From Colwellia sp. 12G3 (lineage in GTDB: Bacteria > Pseudomonadota > Gammaproteobacteria > Enterobacterales > Alteromonadaceae): a stretch of DNA of 64,000 nt. The DNA lies in contig NZ_PJAQ01000017.1 of assembly GCF_002836775.1 (NCBI RefSeq), positions 62,001-126,000 on the forward strand. Reading direction: 5' to 3'. The notes beneath the pieces were generated by a model. It saw only the letters and a list, made by a program, of their open reading frames with translations. It did not search any database and was not told the DNA's origin. Position numbers and translations under genes: made by a program. How positions within the stretch are numbered: the stretch's first letter is position 1; each line of letters opens with the position of its first letter. Below, in pieces: positions 16,183 through 24,112 of this stretch.

Positions 16183-18999
16183 TTAATCACTGTCTTCATC
16201 CTGCTCAACGACTATGCGTACACCTCGTTCATCTTTCACTAATGTTTGCCCTTGCTCTAATTGGAAAGCATATTCAACGGGTTCAAATAATTTTTCAACA
16301 TATTCAGATGATGGTTTTTTAGTAATGTCCCCCTCTTGACCACTCTCACCAAAATGCACAATTTGTTTCCAACAACGGGTAATGTTGTCACCTAAAACGA
16401 TCACTAAATCGTCAGGTTCGCTAATACTAAGGGCATATTCTACCGCATCAGCTTCACTTGGAATGATATTGATTTTATCCGGTGCAATACCTGAGGCGAG
16501 TAACGTATTTTCTAGCATTTTTGGCACTTCGTCAAAACCACGTGTTCGACGATCATCATCCGCTTTACAAATAAATTCATCGAAGCCTTTAGCACTAATT
16601 TTTGCTGCTTCAATAATGTCTTCATCTCGGCGATCGCCTGGCATCGCAAGAACAATGCGGCGCTTACCTTTAACATCAAGTCGCATTGCAAGGTCTGTAA
16701 TCGCTTGTATCGCTGCTGGGTTATGCGCATAATCTAAGATAACTTTAAATGGATGCTCATCAAAAACATTCATTCGCCCAGGCGCTTGGTAGAATGAACT
16801 AGCAAAGGTACGTAATCCTTGGTTAATGTGCTCTAGTGAAATATCAAATGCATAGGCCATAGCTGCTGCAAACATTGCATTTTGAACATTATGCAATGCT
16901 TTGCCTTCCAGCGTCGCGGGAATCAAATGAGTCCAAAGCACAGGAATATGCGCGCCATTATCATAAAAAGTGATCATATCACCGTTAATGCCTTTTTCTA
17001 AAACCGCCGCTTTACCACCATTTCTGATATGTTCGCGCACTAACCCGTGACCAGGATCCATGGTGACATAGCAGATGTACTTGGCCTTACAATGGTCTGC
17101 CATTTCCAAACAATATTTATCATCCGCGTTTAAAACAACAGTATTCTTAGCCACTTCAACTACAATTCTTTTCACTTCTGCAAGTTGTTGAACCGTATCA
17201 ACACCGCGAGAGCCAAGATGATCAGCCGTTACATTGATACAACAAGATACGTCTGACTCATGATAACCTAGCCCTCGTTTGACAATGCCGCCACGAGCTG
17301 TTTCTAACACCGCAAAATCAACACTAGGATCACGCAATACAATTTGCGCTGATTTAGGGCCGGTCATGTCACCTTTTACACTCAAACTACCATCAATGTA
17401 AACACCATCTGTTGAAGTCATCCCTGTTGTATAACCAGCGACTTTAGCAATGTTGGCAAGCATACGAGAGGTGGTGGTTTTACCATTAGTGCCTGTAATT
17501 GCTGCAACGGGGATACGAGATCTTTGCCCCGCAGGAAACAACATATCCATCACTTTTCCAGAAACATCACGCGGTTTTCCTTCACTTGGCGCCACATGCA
17601 TTCTAAAACCTGGCGCGGCATTACATTCAACAATGGCCCCACCAATATCTTTATACGACTTACTGATATCATCAGTTAAAAAATCAACACCACCCACGTC
17701 TAAACCAATAGCTTTAATTGCTCTAACTGCCATATCGCGATTATCCGGATGAACAATATCCGTTACATCTATCGCTGTGCCGCCTGTAGATAAATTTGCA
17801 GTAGAGCGTAAGTAAAATAGTTGGTCATTTTCTAAGATGCTGTCTGGCGTATAACCAGACTTTTCAATTAATCTAAGTGCTTGTGTATCAAGCTCTAGTC
17901 GTGTCAGCATTTTTTCATGGCCAATGCCACGTTGAGGGTCTTCATTTACCTGTTCAATTAACTCGCTAATGGTTAATTCACCATCGCCTTTGATATGACC
18001 AGGCACACGTTTGGCAACTGCGACTAATTCATTGTTAACCACTAGCATTCGGTGATCAAAACCAGTAACAAAGCTTTCAACTAAAACCGCTCGGCTGGTT
18101 CCATGGTCTTTCGCATGGTCAAAGCCCCTCTCTACTTCGGTTTCACTGTTTAAATTTATACTAACACCACGACCATGATTAGCATTAAGTGGTTTTAATA
18201 CCACGGGATAACCCATGCGTTTTGCCGCTTTTACCGCCTGCCCTTTACTATAGATCATCGTTTGCTGAGGTACCGGCAAACCCAAATCGTTTAATAAATT
18301 GTGGGTGTCTTCTTTGTCACAAGATAATTCAACCGAAATATGTTTAGTTTCACTGGTTATTGTGGCCTGAATACGTTTTTGATACTTACCATGTCCTAAT
18401 TGTACTAAGCTATATTGATTTAATCGTAACCATGGGATATCACGTTCTTCGGCGGCTTTTATTAACGAAGCTGTGCTAGGTCCAAATTCTTTTCGTTGAG
18501 CCATTCTGACAAAGGACTCCAATTCTTCTGCAAAATTGAAGTCAGGCTCTATGGGTACTATTAATTCGTTTTGTAATGATTCGGGTAACAAAGACATCAA
18601 TAGATTATTTGCAAGGTTACCTGCTTCTAAACCAACATCCTTTTGTTTATATTCATACACCACCCAATAATTACCTGCCTCGAGTAATGATCTTGTTTTA
18701 CCAAAACTGACATCAGAGCCCGCTAAGTTTTGTAACTCAATCGCGACGTGTTCCCATATATGTCCCATCCACGTACCGTCATCTTCTCTCAAGCGACGAA
18801 TAAAGCCCCCTTCTTCTCCGTAAGAACATCCATGAGATTGTAATGAAGGGATAGCTTCTAACAATGCAGATATAAAGGCTTCACCCAATTTCATTGATGG
18901 CCAATATTCTAAAATACCTAAATTTAGTTCATATCGTATAACAGGAAAATTGGCATACACATTGGGACCGACAAAAATATTCGTGGTAGATATTTTCAT
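16183..18999 (-). CDS. cphA: Cyanophycin synthetase
   Basis: Makes multi-L-arginyl-poly-L-aspartate, a nitrogen and carbon reserve, by ATP-dependent addition of Asp to the backbone and Arg to its side chains. Of its 938 residues, about 1-160 form the N-terminal domain (MKISTTNIFVGPNVYANFPVIRYEL). ATP-grasp spans about 215-470 with YPVVLKPLNANHGRG near 265, and the Mur-ligase domain follows with P-loop GTNGKTTTSRM near 500 and DYAHNPAA near 760. All active-site signatures look intact. The protein is somewhat longer than typical cyanobacterial CphA, with extra C-terminal residues (KLFEPVEYAFQLEQGQT...). AGGAAG lies 7 bases before the ATG. It lies downstream of cphB on the same strand, but a terminator in the gap suggests cphA also has its own promoter. 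High confidence. Confidence 0.96.
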   Translation of the reverse strand: MKISTTNIFVGPNVYANFPVIRYELNLGILEYWPSMKLGEAFISALLEAIPSLQSHGCSYGEEGGFIRRLREDDGTWMGHIWEHVAIELQNLAGSDVSFGKTRSLLEAGNYWVVYEYKQKDVGLEAGNLANNLLMSLLPESLQNELIVPIEPDFNFAEELESFVRMAQRKEFGPSTASLIKAAEERDIPWLRLNQYSLVQLGHGKYQKRIQATITSETKHISVELSCDKEDTHNLLNDLGLPVPQQTMIYSKGQAVKAAKRMGYPVVLKPLNANHGRGVSINLNSETEVERGFDHAKDHGTSRAVLVESFVTGFDHRMLVVNNELVAVAKRVPGHIKGDGELTISELIEQVNEDPQRGIGHEKMLTRLELDTQALRLIEKSGYTPDSILENDQLFYLRSTANLSTGGTAIDVTDIVHPDNRDMAVRAIKAIGLDVGGVDFLTDDISKSYKDIGGAIVECNAAPGFRMHVAPSEGKPRDVSGKVMDMLFPAGQRSRIPVAAITGTNGKTTTSRMLANIAKVAGYTTGMTSTDGVYIDGSLSVKGDMTGPKSAQIVLRDPSVDFAVLETARGGIVKRGLGYHESDVSCCINVTADHLGSRGVDTVQQLAEVKRIVVEVAKNTVVLNADDKYCLEMADHCKAKYICYVTMDPGHGLVREHIRNGGKAAVLEKGINGDMITFYDNGAHIPVLWTHLIPATLEGKALHNVQNAMFAAAMAYAFDISLEHINQGLRTFASSFYQAPGRMNVFDEHPFKVILDYAHNPAAIQAITDLAMRLDVKGKRRIVLAMPGDRRDEDIIEAAKISAKGFDEFICKADDDRRTRGFDEVPKMLENTLLASGIAPDKINIIPSEADAVEYALSISEPDDLVIVLGDNITRCWKQIVHFGESGQEGDITKKPSSEYVEKLFEPVEYAFQLEQGQTLVKDERGVRIVVEQDEDSD

Positions 19000-19090
19000 T
19001 TTTACTTCCTAAATCAAAAAAGAGGTATGGAGAATTTTTTTTCATTATCCTACTCGGTATATTATTAACCTTATTGAAGATAATAAAAAC

Positions 19091-19111
19091 GGACCTGTAA
19101 ATTTACAGTCC
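19091..19111 (-). terminator. Intrinsic terminator after cphB
   Basis: GGACTGTAAA/TTTACAGGTCC hairpin with one bulged base. On the minus strand it is followed directly by GTTTTTATTA. It lies between cphB and cphA. Confidence 0.65.
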
Positions 19112-19265
19112 TTTCATATGAATATTAAATTAACTCAGAAAAGTATATTTGCAAACAACTAATTCTATTGTCGCAAATATAAAGAGTGGATTATTATGTG
19201 AGGAGGTGAAGAATTTTTTAAAAGAAAATAAGCTAATAAATGACTTCAAAAGCTTATTACGTTGA

Positions 19266-20087
19266 TTAATTTAAGTGAGCAATTTTATTATTGATATCAA
19301 AATGTGAACCCGAAGATAAAATATGTAATTTAACATTTACAATGGTAATAGCATCTCCTCTGCTCGCTTCGGCCATAGAACTATGATCACAATCTGAAGG
19401 GTCTATTACCGTGATAGAACCACTACCAACAACCTCAAAAACATTGTCTTCATTGATAAATGCCGCAGTGTCTTCATCTAAGCCAATGCCAATTAAAAAA
19501 GGATTATATGACACAGCAGTTAGCAGGCGTGACAATCTATTTCTTTGATTAAAATGTTGGTCGATGACTAATTGATTGTTCAAGCCTAATCCTGGTGCGA
19601 GATTAACGCCGTCTTCCGTTGGTACAATACCTGTGCTGCCGCCAATGATCATATGCTGAGAAATTATTGCCGCTCCCGCAGAAGTTCCTGCGATATGGGT
19701 ACCCTTAGCATTTTGCTTACGTATTGCTTGAGCAACAGGCGTTCCACCAAGAATAGTTGATAATCTTAATTGATTTCCTCCGGTAATAAAAATACCTGTC
19801 GCCTCTTCCAAATGTTGAAGTAGGTCTTCATTTTTTGCATCAGTTCTTTTTGAGATTGGTAATGAATAGGTATAGCCTGCACCTAACTCTGCAAAGATTT
19901 TTTCATATCGCTCACCCGTATCTTCTAACTTAGAAGCGGTTGGGATAATCACAATATTGGCTTCTTTACCGCCACAGAGTTCAACAAACTTTTTTAGTAT
20001 ATCTGGGTTGTTGATTTTTTCTTCGGCGCCGCCGATCGGTATTACATAGCCACGACAATGACCGTCAAGAATTGGAGAAGGACACAT
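19266..20087 (-). CDS. cphB: Cyanophycinase
   Basis: Serine exopeptidase of family S51 that degrades cyanophycin to beta-Asp-Arg dipeptides. It is 273 residues long, normal for CphB. The nucleophile lies in GTSAGAAIIS (about 133-142). Upstream is FITGGNQLRLS (the oxyanion-site GGNQ), and downstream IDQHFNQRNRLSRL and GIGLDEDTA, all typical of the family. The protein starts MCPSPILDGHCRGYVIPIGGAEEK with no signal peptide, indicating an intracellular enzyme that acts on stored granules, not on external polymer. It lies 79 bp behind iadA and is followed by a terminator before cphA. The coupling of synthesis and degradation genes shows a complete storage cycle. Confidence 0.95.
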   Translation of the reverse strand: MCPSPILDGHCRGYVIPIGGAEEKINNPDILKKFVELCGGKEANIVIIPTASKLEDTGERYEKIFAELGAGYTYSLPISKRTDAKNEDLLQHLEEATGIFITGGNQLRLSTILGGTPVAQAIRKQNAKGTHIAGTSAGAAIISQHMIIGGSTGIVPTEDGVNLAPGLGLNNQLVIDQHFNQRNRLSRLLTAVSYNPFLIGIGLDEDTAAFINEDNVFEVVGSGSITVIDPSDCDHSSMAEASRGDAITIVNVKLHILSSGSHFDINNKIAHLN

Positions 20088-20166
20088 AGTTATATTATTC
20101 TCTATCGCTGTTCACGTTTATTGGTAACCTTTTTCTTGGTTACCGGAATTAAATCACATCTAAATA

Positions 20167-21348
20167 TTATTCAAATGTACCTTTTCGACACAGTTGTGTT
20201 TCAAAAACATGCCAATTTCCCATTGCCATTACATGGCTAATTGACAGGTCATCATTAAACACTACTATATCTGCATCCATACCTTGTGCAAGCACTCCCT
20301 TATTTTTGAACTGTAATAGTTGTGCAACATTGGTTGTAAAAAATGGCAATATTTTTTCTGGTGAATAACCGGTAGTTAATAGGGTTCTAAAAACATCTGT
20401 CATTGCAGACGATTTGCCAAAATCTAACTTAACTAAATGACCATGACAATCAAAGTCAGGTAAACAACCCCCACCATCTGAGCTGATGGTAAGTTTGTCT
20501 TGTGGGAAATCACTTTCTATATAATGCGTTAAAGCAACTTCAGGCTCATAGCCAGCCTCGCCAGCCTCAAATGCAGTAACGTCAATCCAACAGCCTTTTG
20601 TTGTCAATTCGCATGCCTCATCAAAGAGTTCTCGCTTGCGGTTTACATGTGTTGGATTAAAAGTGCGAGCAGGTATTTCGGATTCTGTTAATGCATCTCG
20701 CACAAGAGACAAACCCCGTTCGCCATCACCTAAATGCAAATGCAATACTCCGGCTTTATGGGTCATTAGTCTTGCAACATGAGCATCAGCAGCGACCTTC
20801 AATAACTCGTTCAATGTAGGTTGGCTTGAACGATGGTCACTAATAGCAAGTTCTCCCACACCTATAACCGGTTCAATGTAAACGATATCTGACTTTACAG
20901 AGCCAGTTAACGTAGTTGGCGGTATATGGTATCCCCCTGTATAACAAAATGCTGAAAGCCCTTCTTCTCTCAACCCATAAACTTGCGAGACTAACGACTC
21001 CGTAGAACGGCTAAGATCATCTGTACCTAATAACCCAACCACTGTAGTTACCCCTGCCAAGGTAAATTCTGACAAAGGCACAGGTGGCACACGAGTAGAA
21101 AAACCTGATTCACCTCCACCACCACAAATATGTGCATGACCATCAATAAAGCCAGGGACTAGCATCCTACCTTGTAAATCGACCTCACTAACACCCAAAT
21201 ATTGACTTAAAACCGGTATCTCTTTACCCATATATAGAATACGATTTCCACCAATAAGTAAGCACATTATTCCTTGCGGTTTTGGCGTGTAAACATTAGC
21301 ATTTTTAATCAGTATGAAGGGTGTCTGCTCAATAGTAGAAGTCATAAA
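20167..21348 (-). CDS. iadA: Isoaspartyl (beta-aspartyl) dipeptidase
   Basis: Zinc amidohydrolase that splits beta-aspartyl dipeptides; here the expected substrate is beta-Asp-Arg from CphB. Metal-site signatures are VPGFIDGHAHICGGGGE near the N-terminus, HKAGVLHLHLGDG mid-protein, a metal-ligand region at FNPTHVNR, and SSDGGGCLPDFD near the C-terminus. The frame is open to 21393, but the extra residues (MLFFALLTYFYFLNDF) do not match family N-termini. I therefore place the start at the ATG at 21348, giving 393 aa, close to E. coli IadA. No strong ribosome-binding site is visible at either start. It is the first gene of the cyanophycin run, with 240 bp of non-coding sequence upstream for a promoter. 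Confidence 0.93.
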   Translation of the reverse strand, partial: FMTSTIEQTPFILIKNANVYTPKPQGIMCLLIGGNRILYMGKEIPVLSQYLGVSEVDLQGRMLVPGFIDGHAHICGGGGESGFSTRVPPVPLSEFTLAGVTTVVGLLGTDDLSRSTESLVSQVYGLREEGLSAFCYTGGYHIPPTTLTGSVKSDIVYIEPVIGVGELAISDHRSSQPTLNELLKVAADAHVARLMTHKAGVLHLHLGDGERGLSLVRDALTESEIPARTFNPTHVNRKRELFDEACELTTKGCWIDVTAFEAGEAGYEPEVALTHYIESDFPQDKLTISSDGGGCLPDFDCHGHLVKLDFGKSSAMTDVFRTLLTTGYSPEKILPFFTTNVAQLLQFKNKGVLAQGMDADIVVFNDDLSISHVMAMGNWHVFETQLCRKGTFE

Positions 21349-21634
21349 ATCATTTAGAAAATAGAAGTAAGTTAATAATGCGAAGAATAACATATTAACA
21401 ATGTAAACTTATAATAAATTGGTATTATCGGTTAAGTTATAATGGTCTAATAAAACGTGAGTAGTTAACTTAAAATAATCAAAATGATGGATGCCTGTTA
21501 AGGCGTTGGAGGCTAGTGTAGGAAAACTATAACAGTACTTATGGCTAACGGGTAGACGTCAACTTGTGTCAACTTAGGCATACATTTTGAAATAGAATGA
21601 TAATAAGCTATATCAGCCAAGTTAATGAGTCTAT

Positions 21635-22216
21635 TTAAGCGCAAATATCACCATAAAGTTGTTCCGCTAATTGCTCTAATACTTTCGCTTCAGGATGGGT
21701 ATGAGCGAAGGTTCTTAAACCATATATGCCCATTAAAAAGTAACGTGCTAAATGATCACTATCTTTTTGCTCGCATAGCGCTTTTTCATTTTTTGCCTGC
21801 TCAAACTTTTCAGCTAATGCTTGTTGTAACATAGACAAGTTGTCACTAATAATCTGTTGTATTTCTGTGTCTTGTTCGGCAATTTCATTTAATGCTTTAG
21901 TTAGTAGGCAAGCTTGTGAACTATCACAACTGACACATTCCTTAACGACGTTATCAAGATAGGCTTTTAAATTAATTAACGTCGGTTGGGTACCCGAAAA
22001 ATACTGTTCGAACTCGGTTTTTCGGTCTAAACGATATTGCTCAAGAGCTGCGAGTAATAGACCACGTTTGTTTTCAAAAGCACAATAAATAGATCCTGGG
22101 TGTAATCCCGTTGCTTTTTTAAGATCTTGCATACTGGTTTTAGCATAACCTTTATGCATAAACGCATTCATTGCCGATCTTAGTACTTTTTCTTTATCAA
22201 ACTCTGCACTACGCAT
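21635..22216 (-). CDS. TetR-family repressor, NemR-like
   Basis: A 193-residue regulator. The N-terminal HTH (about 5-52) reads VLRSAMNAFMHKGYAKTSMQDLKKATGLHPGSIYCAFENKRGLL. The ligand domain contains a cysteine cluster, Cys94, Cys97 and Cys103 (VKECVSCDSSQACLLT), close to the position of the redox-active cysteine of E. coli NemR, so sensing of electrophiles or oxidants by thiol modification is plausible. It is divergent from the Old Yellow Enzyme gene, and the three palindromic operators lie in the shared intergenic region. Repression of both genes is inferred from that arrangement. Confidence 0.88.
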   Translation of the reverse strand: MRSAEFDKEKVLRSAMNAFMHKGYAKTSMQDLKKATGLHPGSIYCAFENKRGLLLAALEQYRLDRKTEFEQYFSGTQPTLINLKAYLDNVVKECVSCDSSQACLLTKALNEIAEQDTEIQQIISDNLSMLQQALAEKFEQAKNEKALCEQKDSDHLARYFLMGIYGLRTFAHTHPEAKVLEQLAEQLYGDICA

Positions 22217-22261
22217 AAATTCTTGGTCTTAATATATCAGATACATTGATTGTACTCTTTA

Positions 22262-22328
22262 TTGAACGAACATTCAAAAAAGTTATTGAATGATCATTCA
22301 AACAAGAGTATCTTGAACGGACATTCAA
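22262..22328. promoter_or_regulatory. Three tandem 16-bp palindromic operators
   Basis: TTGAACGAACATTCAA (22262-22277), TTGAATGATCATTCAA (22286-22301, a perfect palindrome) and TTGAACGGACATTCAA (22313-22328). Starts are spaced 24 and 27 bp apart. They lie between the TetR gene and the Old Yellow Enzyme start, as expected for that regulator's binding sites. Confidence 0.8.
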
Positions 22329-22345
22329 GAAGAGAAACATCCACC

Positions 22346-23401
22346 ATGACTGACAATTTATTTACTCCTTATGCACTAAATAGCACTATTAATCTAAACA
22401 ACCGTATATTAATGGCGCCACTAACACGCTGCATGGCAGACGATGATTTAGTACCAACCCAAGCTATGGTGGAATATTATGCCCGTAGAGCTGAGGCTGG
22501 ACTCATTATTTCAGAGGCTGTAATTATACGTCCTGATGGTCAGGGGTATCCCAATACTCCAGGGTTATTTAGTCAAGCACAAATAGAGGGTTGGCAAAAA
22601 GTTACAACAGCAGTACATGAAAATGGTGGCAAAATATTTGCCCAACTCTGGCATACCGGTCGTGTTGCTCACCCTTATTTCTATGGTAACGGTGATGATA
22701 ATGCTCCCGTAATGGCGCCTTCGGCTATTGGCGTTGAAGGCAGCGTACCGAGAATGCGCGAACTAACCTATAAAACGCCAAAAGCGGTAACGATTGATGA
22801 CATCAACACCTTAATTACTGATTATGGCCAAGCTGCCGCCAACGCGATTAAGGCAGGTTTTGATGGTGTTGAGATCCACGGTGCTAACGGATATTTGATT
22901 GACCAATTTCTGCATCACGATAGTAACCGCCGTAATGATGAATACGGTGGTAGTAATGAAAACATGGCCCGTTTTGCATTAGAAGTTATTGATGCCATTA
23001 CTAGTCGAATTGGCAATGACAGAACCGCCATAAGAATAACACCAGGTGCCTATTTTAATATGGAAGGTGATAGTAGAGACCGTGATGTATTCGACTACTT
23101 CTTACCTGAATTAGAAAAGCGTAATTTAGCCTTTCTTCATATTGGTATATTTGACGATAGTATGGAGTTTGACTACTTAGGTGGGCGTGCATCAAGTTAT
23201 GTCCGAGCTAATTATAACAACACCTTAGTAGGCGTAGGTAGTTACAGCGCAGAAACTGCGAGCACTGCCATTGATGCTAACAAGTTTGACCTTATCGCTA
23301 TTGGTAGACCATTCATTGCCAACCCTGATTATGTTAGCAAAGTACGAAATAATGAGCCATTAGTCAGCTATTCTGATGAAATGTTAACAAGCTTAATTTA
23401 A
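22346..23401 (+). CDS. nemA: Old Yellow Enzyme family flavin reductase (NemA-like)
   Basis: FMN-containing ene-reductase using NAD(P)H to reduce alpha,beta-unsaturated carbonyls, maleimides and nitro-compounds in the cytoplasm. Signatures: LFTPYALNSTINLNNRILMAPLTRC, WHTGRVAHP, GFDGVEIHGANGYLIDQFL with the His-Gly-Ala-Asn substrate-binding pair, and IGRPFIANPD near the C-terminus. The frame is open from 22250, but those codons merely translate the operator repeats, so the start is the ATG at 22346 (MTDNLFTPYAL), giving 351 aa. Regulation by the divergent TetR gene through the three operators is likely. NemA versus another OYE subtype is a family-level guess. Confidence 0.92.
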   Translation: MTDNLFTPYALNSTINLNNRILMAPLTRCMADDDLVPTQAMVEYYARRAEAGLIISEAVIIRPDGQGYPNTPGLFSQAQIEGWQKVTTAVHENGGKIFAQLWHTGRVAHPYFYGNGDDNAPVMAPSAIGVEGSVPRMRELTYKTPKAVTIDDINTLITDYGQAAANAIKAGFDGVEIHGANGYLIDQFLHHDSNRRNDEYGGSNENMARFALEVIDAITSRIGNDRTAIRITPGAYFNMEGDSRDRDVFDYFLPELEKRNLAFLHIGIFDDSMEFDYLGGRASSYVRANYNNTLVGVGSYSAETASTAIDANKFDLIAIGRPFIANPDYVSKVRNNEPLVSYSDEMLTSLI

Positions 23402-23469
23402 CGTCAAGTAATGAATAAAAAGTACGTTGCAATACAGTAAACTAAACATTTACGCTTCAATAAAATATA

Positions 23470-23496
23470 AAGCATCATTTATACGGTGCTTTTTTA
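23470..23496 (+). terminator. Terminator of the Old Yellow Enzyme gene
   Basis: AAGCA/TGCTT stem with a 12-base loop, running into a T6 tract, about 70 bp after the stop. A second inverted repeat (CTATAACA/TGTTATAG) lies at 23530-23580. Confidence 0.5.
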
Positions 23497-23601
23497 TTGT
23501 CTGGATTTTAGCAAAATAAGCTAACGGTCTATAACAACAGCATAAAGTAATATAAAAATCCCTTATAATGGTGTTATAGGTCATTATAACTAGAGCATGC
23601 T

Positions 23602-24006
23602 TTAACGCTTTTCTTTGAGCAGTTTTGGCGCAAATGGATTATTGATTATTATGCTCTTTCCTTCTCTCTCTTTATCAATAAACGGCATGTTAATACCTAT
23701 CATCCTAGTCAAACCACGACACAGGTCGCGTTTAGTGCGATAAAGGCTAACCCCAACGCTATTATGGTCTACGTTATTAACGGCTAATCTAAAACTCTTT
23801 GCGGTAGTACAGCCATTAGACTTAACTTGAAACCATAAGGACTCTGCATTGACATCAAATTCGTAAATGGTCTCTAAAGTGCCTGTGCCACTTTGAGATA
23901 CCACCTTGACCTCTTCAACTTCCTTAGAAACGACAGCACAAGATGTAGTTAACATTACAAACAAAATTAAAAGTGTGCTCTGGGCAGTTTTAAGTGATTT
24001 TTTCAT
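23602..24006 (-). CDS. Small lipoprotein, hypothetical
   Basis: A 134-residue protein with a type II signal peptide: MKKSLKTAQS, a hydrophobic core and lipobox LTTSC (Cys23). The mature part has a single compact region with two cysteines (SNGCTTAK and KRDLCRG) that could form a disulfide, and a positively charged C-terminus. No domain recognised. It is on the same strand as the upstream trypsin gene, but a terminator hairpin lies between them, so it is probably expressed independently. Membrane-anchored periplasmic location is inferred. Confidence 0.7.
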   Translation of the reverse strand: MKKSLKTAQSTLLILFVMLTTSCAVVSKEVEEVKVVSQSGTGTLETIYEFDVNAESLWFQVKSNGCTTAKSFRLAVNNVDHNSVGVSLYRTKRDLCRGLTRMIGINMPFIDKEREGKSIIINNPFAPKLLKEKR

Positions 24007-24082
24007 AATTTCTCTTAGTCATTTATCTTAATTATTTATGATAGTTATTTATGTTCGTTATTTATGATAATAATGAAATGGA

Positions 24083-24103
24083 TGGGCAGCTACTAACTGC
24101 CCA
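24083..24103 (-). terminator. Terminator of the trypsin gene
   Basis: Perfect 7-bp stem TGGGCAG/CTGCCCA with a 7-base loop, 10 bp past the trypsin-gene stop on the minus strand. The T-rich tail is interrupted (TCCATTTCATTATT). Confidence 0.5.
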
Positions 24104-24112
24104 AAAGCATGA

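Noticed and set aside
22250..22345. N-terminal extension of the Old Yellow Enzyme
   Set aside because: It is a translation of the three operator palindromes; the family N-terminus begins at the ATG at 22346.
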